64,000 nt of DNA from Cecembia rubra. Its GTDB lineage: Bacteria > Bacteroidota > Bacteroidia > Cytophagales > Cyclobacteriaceae. The translations under genes were made by a program, and so were the position numbers. How positions within the stretch are numbered: position 1 is the first letter of the stretch; each line of letters starts with the position of its first letter. A model generated the notes under the pieces. That model was not told the origin of the DNA. It saw only the letters and a program-made list of their open reading frames with translations, and searched no databases. The stretch covers positions 186,001 through 250,000 of the forward strand of contig NZ_PYGF01000003.1 in NCBI RefSeq assembly GCF_003014575.1, read 5' to 3'. This document shows, in pieces, positions 37,622 to 46,133 of the stretch.

Positions 37622-37834
37622 ATGAGAAAACTAATTTATTCATGCACCATTTTAACACTACTGTTTTTCAGTAGTTTTATTTCATCTTCGGTAATGGCCC
37701 AAGATGAAAACCTTCCAGGAACAGAATATTATATTGCCTAAGAAAGGTGTGGTGCAGATGGTCCAATTGTTATCAAGTGCAGGCTTTCAGGGTCAGATCC
37801 TTGTGGTGCCGGAGACCAAGAACCTTGTCCTTAA
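37622..37834 (+). pseudogene. secreted Cys-rich small peptide, interrupted by an in-frame TAA
   Basis: The frame opens with MRKLIYSCTILTLLFFSSF and a signal peptide ending near SSVMAQ, then stops at TAA (37739-37741) after 39 codons. Past that stop, the same frame stays open for 30 codons to TAA at 37832 and holds four Cys (ERCGADG, IKCRLSG, DPCGAG, EPCP). It is therefore either a gene broken by one base change, a site of readthrough, or a sequencing error. It resembles the short secreted NVEALA-type peptides that precede propeller lipoproteins in Bacteroidota, and its twin is at 45927. Confidence 0.65.
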
Positions 37835-37843
37835 ATCACACAG

Positions 37844-37869
37844 GTGTGACTTCTTAATGGAAGTCACAC
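37844..37869 (+). terminator. hairpin after the small peptide gene
   Basis: GTGTGACTTC (37844-37853) and GAAGTCACAC (37860-37869) pair perfectly with a 6-nt loop. There is no strong T run, so it may cut transcription partly or protect the peptide mRNA. Confidence 0.6.
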
Positions 37870-38034
37870 TATTTGAATAAAGTGTTTAATTTTCGCATCT
37901 TCCTCTTAAAAAAAAGAGTTTAAAAATTTAAAAAATAGCTGAATACCTAATGTTCACTATTTTACAGTTACACAATTATAGCTTTTATCAAATTCAAATT
38001 GGTCAATGGAAAAGCATCCAAATCCGATAAAAAC

Positions 38035-39132
38035 ATGATAAAGAAAATTCTAACCTGTTTAATATTCTATTCTTTGTTTTTTTCATGCAATAATCAGCAA
38101 AATAGAATTCCAGAAATTAATGTTTCTGAAAGCTTCCAAGAAATGAACCTTTCAAAAATTGGGAAAAGTTCAAAAATTATAAGGTTAAAAACTTTACAGC
38201 CCATCCATACTCCCACAGATATTTTAGTGACCCAATCAAATATTTATCTTTTTGATCAAAACCATTCTGGTATTCTTATCCAATTTGACCACGATGGTAA
38301 TCTTCTTAACAAAGTAGGATTTTATGGAGATCAAATTATCTCTCTTAATGGAATAACTAATTATTTCACGGAGAAAGATTCGCTTTTTGTCCTGATAAAC
38401 GGTGAATCAATTTATACTTTTGACCACAATCTAAAACCGTTTTTCTTAAAAAAACTATCGAATAGAGCTGGGTTCATCCAAAAGATAGGTGAGAAATATA
38501 TGATGTATAACAATAACCTGTCCCCTGAAATACCTTTTCAGGTTTTTACTTTGAATTCTAAGGGAATCCAAAGTAAATCCATTCCTAAAGCCCCAAAAAC
38601 TTTTAATCCTTATTTCAAGGCATACTCCCCATTTGCAAGCCAAGAGGGAAAGACTTTAACTTCCTTTCCATTTAACGATACACTTTACTTAGCTAGTGAA
38701 GATTTTACTTTCAAACCTTTTTCAAAGGTGAATTTTGGGAAAAGGAAAATCCCTGATGATTTTTTTGTCAATGTAGAAAATGGATATCAATTCTATGAAA
38801 AGCTATCAAATAGTGATACCTACTCACTCCATGAAGGCTTGTACTTTGGAAAGGAAGATCAACTGATAGCCACCGTTTTTCATGCATTGCATTATTACCC
38901 CTTAGTAATAGAGCTAAATTCTTCCAAGGCGCAGATGATTTCCTGTTTTTCGGATGATATGACCACAGGTTTAAAAGTCAGAAATAAAAGTTTTGCTGAT
39001 CAAAATCAGATAGTTTTTGGGGTTTCCGGAGAAACAATTCACGAACAATTCGATAGCTTAAACAAAGAATTTAGAAAATCCTTGCCTTCTGATTACCAGA
39101 ATTATTTTTATTTATTAATAATCGAAATTTAA
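38035..39132 (+). CDS. beta-propeller lipoprotein (6-bladed propeller family)
   Basis: A 365-residue lipoprotein with a signal peptide and the lipobox FFSC (Cys near 18). The mature part has repeated aromatic and hydrophobic strands with blade-like turns such as NIYLFDQNHSGILIQFDHDG and SIYTFDHNLKPF, fitting the 6-bladed beta-propeller lipoproteins of Bacteroidota (BF3164-like). An in-frame TTG at 37999 is less likely than the ATG at 38035. Its partner is the small peptide gene upstream. The function of the pairing is unknown. Confidence 0.72.
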   Translation: MIKKILTCLIFYSLFFSCNNQQNRIPEINVSESFQEMNLSKIGKSSKIIRLKTLQPIHTPTDILVTQSNIYLFDQNHSGILIQFDHDGNLLNKVGFYGDQIISLNGITNYFTEKDSLFVLINGESIYTFDHNLKPFFLKKLSNRAGFIQKIGEKYMMYNNNLSPEIPFQVFTLNSKGIQSKSIPKAPKTFNPYFKAYSPFASQEGKTLTSFPFNDTLYLASEDFTFKPFSKVNFGKRKIPDDFFVNVENGYQFYEKLSNSDTYSLHEGLYFGKEDQLIATVFHALHYYPLVIELNSSKAQMISCFSDDMTTGLKVRNKSFADQNQIVFGVSGETIHEQFDSLNKEFRKSLPSDYQNYFYLLIIEI

Positions 39133-39181
39133 ATAATTTAGCAAAATATAGGTTAAATTACCTCTACTGCATTAGGCGATA

Positions 39182-39673
39182 ATGGTTTATTTCATGATCC
39201 TCAAAATGATCAGGGATGCGGATGACGCCGAAGACCTGACCATGGAAGCCTTTGCCAAAGCTTTTAGAAATCTACACAAATTCAAGAAAGACTATACTTT
39301 CTCCACCTGGCTGTTCCGCATTGCCACCAACAATACCATTGACTTTATCCGAAAAAAGAAACTCAAAACCATGAGCCTCAACAGCACCATGAGTGATGAC
39401 AGTGGCAATTCGGTCAATATCGATGTAGAGGATGATGAGAATAACCCTCAGGATGAGTTCATCAAATCCCAAAGGATTGAGATGGTCAGGATATTCGTGG
39501 ACAAGCTGCCTGCCAAATACCGTAAACTGGTACAGTTAAGGTACTTTGACGAACTGTCCTATGAAGAGATTGCGGTAGAACTGGACAAGCCTTTGGGAAC
39601 AGTCAAGGCACAGTTGCACAGGTCACGTGAATTACTGTATGAAATTGCCTCAGGAAAGGCAGGGCATATTTAA
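39182..39673 (+). pseudogene. 5'-truncated second copy of the ECF sigma factor
   Basis: An open frame of 163 codons equal to residues 42-203 of the sigma factor at 36678, with one amino-acid difference near the end. The first 41 residues, including part of region 2.1, are missing, and the ATG at 39182 is a chance junction codon. The sequence remains free of stops, so a protein lacking part of the core-binding region could be made, but function is doubtful. Its 3' end overlaps the convergent lipid kinase gene by 24 bp, suggesting this is the original end of the gene. Confidence 0.85.
39184..39673 (+). repeat. 490-bp direct repeat, copy 2
   Basis: Second copy of 36800-37289. The left edge is sharp: the shared sequence begins at GGTTTATTTC, with unrelated sequence before it in the two places. 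Confidence 0.93.
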
Positions 39674-40591
39674 ATCCGGAACAAAAATCCGCAATTTCTT
39701 AGGGAGCATTTCCATTTTCAAAGGCGTGTAGCCTACAAATTCTCCATCCATATCTATAGGCATGGGGATTTTTGAATCAATTTCACATTGCTCTGCCTTC
39801 AGGTATTTAATTTGGGCATGCTCCAATTTTTCTCCTCTCCTTAATTTGGGAAGATTTCTCAAAAAGTCCGAAATCCCAACCTTACCAATTATCACCAGCT
39901 CGGCCAAACCATCCACCAATTTTGCTCTTGGGGCGATGACAATTCCACTGGCAAAATAACTGCCATTGGCCATACAGACACTCATAATATCCCCTTTGTA
40001 AGTCCATTTTGGGGTCGTAATTTCAATGGATTCAGCCGAAAATTTCCATAGTGAACGAACAATGGCCAAAAAATAGGTCAAATTGGCGCCAAGATAAACG
40101 GGACTTGTCCTGATCATCTGTGTTGCCAATCCTCCAAGTCCTATATCCGCAATATTGATAAAATACCTTGTAACTTGCTGGTGATGATCACTATCATTAA
40201 AAGCCAGAAAACCCACATCCACCAAGGCATACTTTTGATTAACAATACTTTTAAATAATGAATAGACATCTTTTTTGATCCCTAAACTTCTGACCAAATC
40301 ATTTCCCCTACCCAAAGGGATAACCCCTATTGGGACCGGTTGAATGGAATCAAAGCTTAAATTCCCGTTGACCACTTCGTGCACAGTACCATCTCCTCCT
40401 ACCGCAACCAAGTAATCCGTTCCCTCCTTTAGCGCCTCCCGGGTAAGTGCTATCGCATCCTTTTCCTTGGAGGTAATCCTAAAATCAAGCCGGAATTCTT
40501 TTCCAAAAACTTCGACTAGCTGATTTTGCAAAACATTTAATTTTCTTGTTTTGCCATGGATGATAAAGGAAAGTTTTTTCATTTCATTCAT
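39650..40591 (-). CDS. diacylglycerol kinase-type lipid kinase (DagK/YegS family)
   Basis: A 313-residue lipid kinase. The nucleotide-binding motif VAVGGDGTVHEVVNG and the following GVIPLGRGNDLVRSLG are diagnostic. The C-terminal LPMKL-like region is replaced by MPIDMDGEFVGYTPLKMEM, normal for the family. The protein probably phosphorylates diacylglycerol or a related lipid. Its last eight codons and stop are read from the opposite strand of the truncated sigma copy. A start at the Met four codons in is possible. Confidence 0.9.
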   Translation of the reverse strand: MNEMKKLSFIIHGKTRKLNVLQNQLVEVFGKEFRLDFRITSKEKDAIALTREALKEGTDYLVAVGGDGTVHEVVNGNLSFDSIQPVPIGVIPLGRGNDLVRSLGIKKDVYSLFKSIVNQKYALVDVGFLAFNDSDHHQQVTRYFINIADIGLGGLATQMIRTSPVYLGANLTYFLAIVRSLWKFSAESIEITTPKWTYKGDIMSVCMANGSYFASGIVIAPRAKLVDGLAELVIIGKVGISDFLRNLPKLRRGEKLEHAQIKYLKAEQCEIDSKIPMPIDMDGEFVGYTPLKMEMLPKKLRIFVPDLNMPCLS

Positions 40592-40661
40592 GATACAAGC
40601 TAAGGGTTTAACCTAAAGATAAGCAATAAAAAAATTTACCCTAATAAGATCTCCCTAAGCT

Positions 40662-41633
40662 TTATTCGCTGAAAAATAGTGCCTGAATCCCTGTTTTTTG
40701 ATTCCAAATTCTCAAGGTATTTCCCTCAATTGAAAAGTCGACGGTATCTTTTACATGGAGAATGGCATTCAAACTATCATACTTATGAAGACTGTTCAGT
40801 GAATTGGTGATAAAATTATCCCTATCGCGATTAGACGGGCCTGGATGGCTTGTCAAGGGAATAATTCCCGAAAAGATCACCAATTGATTGGAATTGAGTC
40901 TAGAATACAACTTCACCCCATCGCCTGGTCTTTTGGATACCCAAACCGCTCCGCTCAGTTCAAAGTATCTGGCATCAGGATCACCCAATGAAATGAATAA
41001 TGGATCACCATCCTGTCTGTCTTTCCTAAAACTCAAAGTGACATATTGGTCTTCACAGGAAGGAGTTGAATATATCTCATCCCTTTCATTCAAAAAACCA
41101 ACAAATCTCCATATAGTATCTTCAAATCCAGGACCTGAAGCTTTCTTTTCCCAAGCAATATGACAATTTTCTAATTTTTTAAGGTCCTTGAGATCAAATG
41201 GAAGCCCTGTAAGCTCATCCAAAGGATCCGTCGTTTTGATGTCCCCCGAAACCACCACATGCAGACTAGACCTAAGCGACCTTTGCCCAAAATTTCTAAA
41301 TGAAGAATAATAAGACAAACCGCAAACCTCAGGTCCACGAGTACCATATCCATATCCCACATATTTCCCGATAAATTCACAGATCAGTTCCTCGTTATTG
41401 GGGCTTAAAATCATATTATCCTCCGCATCGAACAGCCTCAACAAAAACAGGTATTTTACTTGGCCGTCAACAAGTTCTTTCCTTTCTGCATCTAAATAGG
41501 CCAACCTTTCAGATAGCACAATGAGAGTTTCCCGTTCATCGAAAGGTTTTGGCGTAATATTTTCAAGATCCTCTTTTTCAACAAGGGAACAGGAAAAAGC
41601 AAATCCCATAGCAAAAAACAGCCATCTTCTCAT
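40662..41633 (-). CDS. unrecognised lipoprotein
   Basis: A 323-residue protein with a short signal peptide and the lipobox AFSC (Cys15). The mature part includes ERLAYLDAERKELVDGQVKY, GYGTRGPEVCGLSYYSSFRN, and a C-terminal half of mixed strands (GDPDARYFELSGAVWVSKRP). No known family is recognised. It lies between the lipid kinase and nadD on the same strand with gaps of 55-70 bp, so it may have its own promoter. Confidence 0.7.
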   Translation of the reverse strand: MRRWLFFAMGFAFSCSLVEKEDLENITPKPFDERETLIVLSERLAYLDAERKELVDGQVKYLFLLRLFDAEDNMILSPNNEELICEFIGKYVGYGYGTRGPEVCGLSYYSSFRNFGQRSLRSSLHVVVSGDIKTTDPLDELTGLPFDLKDLKKLENCHIAWEKKASGPGFEDTIWRFVGFLNERDEIYSTPSCEDQYVTLSFRKDRQDGDPLFISLGDPDARYFELSGAVWVSKRPGDGVKLYSRLNSNQLVIFSGIIPLTSHPGPSNRDRDNFITNSLNSLHKYDSLNAILHVKDTVDFSIEGNTLRIWNQKTGIQALFFSE

Positions 41634-41688
41634 AAAAATAAATTTAACCTAAGATACTGATAAAAAGCACCTTAAGCAATAGTCAACC

Positions 41689-42255
41689 TTACAAAAACAA
41701 TTTCTTATCCCTGATATACTCTTCTACCGGCTGCGGCAACAAATATTTCACGGAATGGCCATTTTTAATCGATTCTCTTATAAAAGTTGCTGAAATATCC
41801 ATTAGCGGTGCCTCCACAAACTGAATATTGGCGTGGATCAATTCTTTCTTTTCACCCGGACGGGGGTAAACATACAGGCCATAATGTTCAAGGATCTGCT
41901 CATAATTTTTCCACTTGTGAAAATGGGTCAAATTATCCCCTCCAATGATCAATTTGAATTGATGCTGGGGAAATTTATCAGAAAGGTAAGTGAGGGTATC
42001 AATGGTAAAGCTTGGCTTTGGCATGTGGAATTCCACATCGGAAGCCCTAAAATAAAAATGATCGGCGATGGCGAGCTCTACCATCTTTAGCCGATCAAAT
42101 TCATGAAGTAATGACTTTTGTTTCTTAAAGGGATTCTGAGGACTTACCACAAACCAAACTTCATCCAAATCAGTCCTGTCCTGCATCACATTGGCGATGA
42201 CCAAATGGCCGATGTGAATAGGATTAAAAGATCCGAAAAAAAGACCGATTTTCAA
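41689..42255 (-). CDS. nadD: nicotinate-nucleotide adenylyltransferase
   Basis: A 188-residue enzyme that makes deamido-NAD from NaMN and ATP. GLFFGSFNPIHIGHLVIAN has the HxGH nucleotidyl-transfer motif, and the C-terminal MDISATFIRESIKNG is the ISSTxIR-type motif. It is last in the order sigma factor, anti-sigma, gmk, nadD, starting 12 bp after gmk. Confidence 0.95.
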   Translation of the reverse strand: MKIGLFFGSFNPIHIGHLVIANVMQDRTDLDEVWFVVSPQNPFKKQKSLLHEFDRLKMVELAIADHFYFRASDVEFHMPKPSFTIDTLTYLSDKFPQHQFKLIIGGDNLTHFHKWKNYEQILEHYGLYVYPRPGEKKELIHANIQFVEAPLMDISATFIRESIKNGHSVKYLLPQPVEEYIRDKKLFL

Positions 42256-42267
42256 AGTGATAAAGGA

Positions 42268-42840
42268 TTATTTCGATAGGAATTCACCTACTAATTTTTC
42301 GGCTTCAGCAAATGACTTGTCCATGCTGTCATTGACAATGGTCACATCAAACTTATCTTCAAAACTCATTTCGAATTTGGCTTTGTAAAGCCTCCTCGAA
42401 AGACTTTCCTCGGATTCTGTTCCTCTGTCCTTGAGCCTATCTTTGAGGATATCCATGGAAGGCACCTTGACAAATATGGCCAATGCCCTGTCACCAAAAT
42501 ATTTTTTTAAATTCAGTCCCCCCTTCACATCCACATCAAAAATAACGTGTTTCCCTTCATTCCAAAGCCTCTGGATTTCTTCTTTCAATGTTCCATAGAA
42601 ATTGCCTTCATACACCTCTTCCCACTCTATGAAAGCATCTTCATCAATTTTTTTCTTGAATTCTTCAGGACTCAAAAAATAATAATCTTTTCCATGTTGT
42701 TCTGTCCTACCCCTTTTGTCACGGGTAGAAGCAGAAATCGAAAAACCAAGCTCTGGGAATTTACCTAGCAAATGCCTGACAATTGTTGTTTTCCCAGATC
42801 CTGATGGAGCCGAAAAAATAATCGCTTTTCCTGTGGCCAT
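42268..42840 (-). CDS. gmk: guanylate kinase
   Basis: A 190-residue GMP kinase. The P-loop is [36 protein letters not shown] is the GMP-binding part; [19 protein letters not shown] follows. It converts GMP to GDP and lies 6 bp after the anti-sigma gene. Confidence 0.96.
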   Translation of the reverse strand: MATGKAIIFSAPSGSGKTTIVRHLLGKFPELGFSISASTRDKRGRTEQHGKDYYFLSPEEFKKKIDEDAFIEWEEVYEGNFYGTLKEEIQRLWNEGKHVIFDVDVKGGLNLKKYFGDRALAIFVKVPSMDILKDRLKDRGTESEESLSRRLYKAKFEMSFEDKFDVTIVNDSMDKSFAEAEKLVGEFLSK

Positions 42841-42846
42841 GAATGC

Positions 42847-43119
42847 TTATTTTATTTCCTGCACTTTTTTCCGGATGTTTTCCAACAAATCCTGAGGTGT
42901 GATCTGATGGCAGCATTTGGTTTTCAGCAGCTCTTTAATGGCCATTTCCAAGTGAAAATGCCTGTAGCAGGGCTCACATTTTTCCAGCTTTTCCTTCAAT
43001 ATCCTATCTGCCTCAGGGATATTTTCCCCGTCTAGGATACTCTCCAAAAGCTGGAAGCACTTGCTCTGTTCAGCACAGTTCGTCTTCTTTTCTCCTGCCG
43101 ATGATAAATTATAATCCAT
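42847..43119 (-). CDS. putative zinc-type anti-sigma factor
   Basis: A 90-residue protein placed after the ECF sigma gene at 43183. It has the CxxC and C-terminal pattern of small ZAS-type anti-sigma factors (LEKCEPCYRHFHLEMAIKEL, then TKCCHQ), but the His expected three residues before the first Cys of the pair is Lys here. Another His lies just after. The context makes it the likely partner of the sigma factor; zinc binding is uncertain. Confidence 0.72.
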   Translation of the reverse strand: MDYNLSSAGEKKTNCAEQSKCFQLLESILDGENIPEADRILKEKLEKCEPCYRHFHLEMAIKELLKTKCCHQITPQDLLENIRKKVQEIK

Positions 43120-43182
43120 TGTACGCTATTATAAAACTTTCTTGATGATCAAAACCTCTAATTCTTATCCCGGACATTCTAT

Positions 43183-43776
43183 TTATTCTTCCTCATCCGT
43201 GTTATACCCCATAGTCTGCGCATAGGAACGTAATTTCTCCTTCAATAAGTTCCTGGCCCTGTGCAATCTGGACCTTACAGTCCCAATCGGAATATCCAGA
43301 ATCTTGGCCATTTCCTCATAAGTGAATCCTTCGAGGTCACATAAAATGATCACGGTTCTGAAATCTACGGCCAAACTGTTCAGCGCGTTGGAGATCTCAT
43401 CTCCCAGCATATCTTTTACAGCATCTACCCTCAGGTCTGTGGTACTGGTATAATCAACATCATCTGAGTTGTAATAAGTTTCCACATCCTGATAATCCAC
43501 TTTTGCAGGCTGCTTGCTCTTTTTACGGTAATCATTGATGAAAGAGTTTTTCAGGATCCTAAAAAGCCAGGCTTTTGCGTTGGTTCCCTGCTCAAAAGAG
43601 TTGATAAAGCGGTATGCCTTCAGGTAGGTATCCTGTACCAAATCCTTGGCATCATCTTCGTCAAAGGTCAACCTATAGGCAAAATTGTACATAGAATCTA
43701 TGTGGGGCATAAATTCCCTGTCAAATATTTGGTTCTTTTCCTTGTCGGAATATTTTTTGCGCTGCACTTCAGACAT
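43183..43776 (-). CDS. ECF RNA polymerase sigma factor
   Basis: A 197-residue sigma factor. Region 2 includes MYNFAYRLTFDEDDAKDLVQ and TYLKAYRFINSFEQGTNAKAW; region 4 has VIILCDLEGFTYEEMAKILD and IPIGTVRSRLHRARNLL. A TTG three codons earlier is less likely than the ATG at 43776. It leads a cluster with its anti-sigma, gmk and nadD. It is unrelated at the sequence level to the duplicated sigma at 36678. Confidence 0.93.
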   Translation of the reverse strand: MSEVQRKKYSDKEKNQIFDREFMPHIDSMYNFAYRLTFDEDDAKDLVQDTYLKAYRFINSFEQGTNAKAWLFRILKNSFINDYRKKSKQPAKVDYQDVETYYNSDDVDYTSTTDLRVDAVKDMLGDEISNALNSLAVDFRTVIILCDLEGFTYEEMAKILDIPIGTVRSRLHRARNLLKEKLRSYAQTMGYNTDEEE

Positions 43777-43884
43777 AAGTTCCAAAAGTAATCAATGGTT
43801 AAATTTATCACTAATTTTTTTGAATAAAGTCAGGGCTTTTAGCTTATTTTGAAAGCTCTCAAAGAATCACAACAAGCCCGCGGC

Positions 43885-44733
43885 ATGTTTCTATTCAGAC
43901 TCTTATCTCATTTGCCTTTATCTGTACTCTATGCTTTTACAGATATCCTGTATCTATTTGGGTACCATGTTTTGAAATACAGACAAAAAGTCATCTTAAG
44001 CAATCTCAAACATGCCTTTCCTGAAAAAAGCACTGAAGAAAGAAAGCAGATCGCCAAAAAGTTTTTCAGAAACCTGACAGATTCCTTTGCGGAAACCATT
44101 AGGCTATTCACGATGGACAAAAATGAAATAAAACAAAGATTCAGGATTGAGCATCCCGAAATCATCAAAGAAAGGCTGGACAATGGAGAAATTGTCTTGG
44201 GACTGACTGCGCACTTTTTTCACTGGGAAGGACAGGTTTTGGCTTTTAAGGCCCAGGTAGATTCCAGACTGGAGACTGTCTACACCAAGGTTAACAACGC
44301 TTTCTTTGAAAATCTGATGAGGAATATCCGAGGCCGGTTTGGAGGGTATCTGGTAGAAAAATCAGAATTCACCCGCCACTACCTCAAAGAAAGGAATACT
44401 GTAAGACTCATTGGCCTGGCAGCGGATCAGCGACCCGGAAACAGGGATATCCGGTATTGGACGGAATTCATGCACAGGGAAACGGCTTTCTATGAAGGGC
44501 CAGAAAAAATGGCGAAGCGCTATGGACATACTGCTGTATTTGCTAAAGTCACCAAACCAAAAAGGGGGCACTATGTGTACAGCTATCAGCTGCTTGACGC
44601 CCCACCCTATGATGGAAGGACTGAACACAGCATCACAGACAAATTTATCCGCCTTACGGAAGAAAACATCAGGACAGAACCTGCTTTATACCTTTGGAGT
44701 CACAATCGCTGGAAGTGGAAGAAGGGGGAATGA
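43885..44733 (+). CDS. lipid A-type lysophospholipid acyltransferase (LpxL/HtrB family)
   Basis: A 282-residue inner-membrane acyltransferase. The catalytic HX4E motif is HFFHWE in GLTAHFFHWEGQ, and AADQRPGNR with FYEGPEKMAKRYGHTAVFAK follow as in LpxL-like enzymes, ending in LWSHNRWK. The N-terminus FRLLSHLPLSVLYAFTDILY fits the usual membrane anchor at the ATG 43885; a TTG at 43849 could add 12 residues. It adds a secondary acyl chain to lipid A or a similar lipid. Confidence 0.9.
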   Translation: MFLFRLLSHLPLSVLYAFTDILYLFGYHVLKYRQKVILSNLKHAFPEKSTEERKQIAKKFFRNLTDSFAETIRLFTMDKNEIKQRFRIEHPEIIKERLDNGEIVLGLTAHFFHWEGQVLAFKAQVDSRLETVYTKVNNAFFENLMRNIRGRFGGYLVEKSEFTRHYLKERNTVRLIGLAADQRPGNRDIRYWTEFMHRETAFYEGPEKMAKRYGHTAVFAKVTKPKRGHYVYSYQLLDAPPYDGRTEHSITDKFIRLTEENIRTEPALYLWSHNRWKWKKGE

Positions 44734-44797
44734 AAGCCATTAAACCATGTCTGAAATTTTTAATCTGACTTGTGGAGTTAAAATCCTTTATATCATT

Positions 44798-45883
44798 TCA
44801 ATTAAGATCAAACAGTACGATTCCTGGGTCCTTATCTGTTGAAATACCATAAATTTCCCTGTTGATTTCATCCACTGTAAATCCTATCAAAGGAAAATCC
44901 AACTGATAGTGATTCAAAACCTTGCCATCGTAATCAAACTCAAATAACCTATTTAAATTGGAATCTTCACTGATTTCCCGGAAGCTTTTTCCAGAATACA
45001 ATGCAAAAAATGACTTTTCCCCGGCATAGATATCCAGATACTTGAGAGTCAATTTTGAAAGATCAAAAGCCGGCATCTGGAATCCTTGATTCATTGAAAC
45101 CCTAAATTCAGGCAATTCATCAATTGGCCCATATACCGTTATAACTTCTTCATTTTCAAGATCAATGATATCAATAAAATCCACATGGGTTCCAGCCTTT
45201 ACAAACCTGGTCTTTGAAGGATTGCTCTTTATTTTTCCTTGATGAACAGAAGCCAATAAATTAGGTTGTAAATCTTCTCTCTTCAAACCATGGGGCAATT
45301 CTCTATCATCAAGCATGTTCTCCCATGACCCAAAATACCGGATGGTATCGCCATCTGTATTCAGCTGAAAATACTTCACCCAACCATCAACTAAATTTAC
45401 CAAAAGCGTGTTATTAGGACCCCAGTCAACAGAAGTAATATAAAGGGGGATATCCAGGCCCTTAAACTGCCTGATAGCTAAGGTTGAGGTATCTTTAATG
45501 GAAAAGGCGGAAAACTTAAATTGCTGAGTATCATACACCCAAAAAATATCAGGCTCTCCGCTATCAAGAAGTGGATATCCAATAGTAATCTCTCCAGGCC
45601 CAAGGCCATCTTTTCCTACACTTCTTCTGTATTTCTGAGCACGAAGATCCAATAAATTAATCTTTTCATTTTGAAGACTTTTCCCTTCCGCTACGATCAA
45701 ATTCTGATCTTTTAAAAGGATTTCTTTTGGATTAAGCGCAAATTCCAAACCAAAATCAAGTTTCTCTCCCTTAAGTTGAATTGGAGTTGGAAGTTGTTTT
45801 TCCGTGAAAACAAGTCTTGAGTCTTCATGAGGTATATTGCAACCAAATGCCACCAATAATACTATAAATCTTAATTTTTGCAT
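44798..45883 (-). CDS. beta-propeller lipoprotein (BF3164-like)
   Basis: A 361-residue lipoprotein with the lipobox AFGC (Cys15). The mature part holds blade-like repeats, for example LGPGEITIGYPLLDSGEPDI and NRLFEFDYDGKVLNHYQLDF. GKDGLGPGEI is typical of the 6-bladed propeller lipoproteins. It lies 43 bp after the Cys-rich peptide gene on the same strand, the same order as the cassette at 37622-39132. The two lipoproteins share fold-level traits but little clear sequence. Confidence 0.75.
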   Translation of the reverse strand: MQKLRFIVLLVAFGCNIPHEDSRLVFTEKQLPTPIQLKGEKLDFGLEFALNPKEILLKDQNLIVAEGKSLQNEKINLLDLRAQKYRRSVGKDGLGPGEITIGYPLLDSGEPDIFWVYDTQQFKFSAFSIKDTSTLAIRQFKGLDIPLYITSVDWGPNNTLLVNLVDGWVKYFQLNTDGDTIRYFGSWENMLDDRELPHGLKREDLQPNLLASVHQGKIKSNPSKTRFVKAGTHVDFIDIIDLENEEVITVYGPIDELPEFRVSMNQGFQMPAFDLSKLTLKYLDIYAGEKSFFALYSGKSFREISEDSNLNRLFEFDYDGKVLNHYQLDFPLIGFTVDEINREIYGISTDKDPGIVLFDLN

Positions 45884-45926
45884 AATTAGGGTAAATTAGA
45901 CCGGATGAAAATCCGGTCTATGAAGT

Positions 45927-46133
45927 TTAAATACAAACACAGGCATCCGGAACCCATGCGGATTCAGCTATATTGCCGGCCAAAGGATGAGAACAACTGC
46001 CTATCCACATGCAACAAACACCTCCATAAGTTGAACTACAATCAGGATCAACAGCCTCCTGGGATTTGACGTCCGGACTAAAATAAAGCCCAAAAGCCAA
46101 CGTAATAACCAAACTGGAAATTAACTTTTTCAT
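45927..46133 (-). CDS. secreted Cys-rich small peptide (NVEALA-like)
   Basis: A 68-residue precursor. MKKLISSLVITLAFGLYF is a signal peptide ending near KSQ, and the mature peptide of about 45 residues has six Cys (DCSS, VCCMWIGSCSH, DACVCI). The frame extends 17 codons further upstream, but the Met at 46133 gives the normal signal peptide. It is cotranscribed with the propeller lipoprotein. Such peptides are thought to be exported or processed; the role is unknown. Confidence 0.72.
   Translation of the reverse strand: MKKLISSLVITLAFGLYFSPDVKSQEAVDPDCSSTYGGVCCMWIGSCSHPLAGNIAESAWVPDACVCI

Noticed and set aside
37739-37741. Selenocysteine or similar recoding at the stop codon in the small peptide gene
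   Set aside because: The codon is TAA, not TGA, and no recoding structure is visible; mutation or sequencing error is simpler, though readthrough is not excluded.
36678-39673. Insertion sequence or transposon carrying the peptide cassette
   Set aside because: There is no transposase, no terminal inverted repeat and no short target duplication; the 490-bp flanking repeats fit homologous recombination better.
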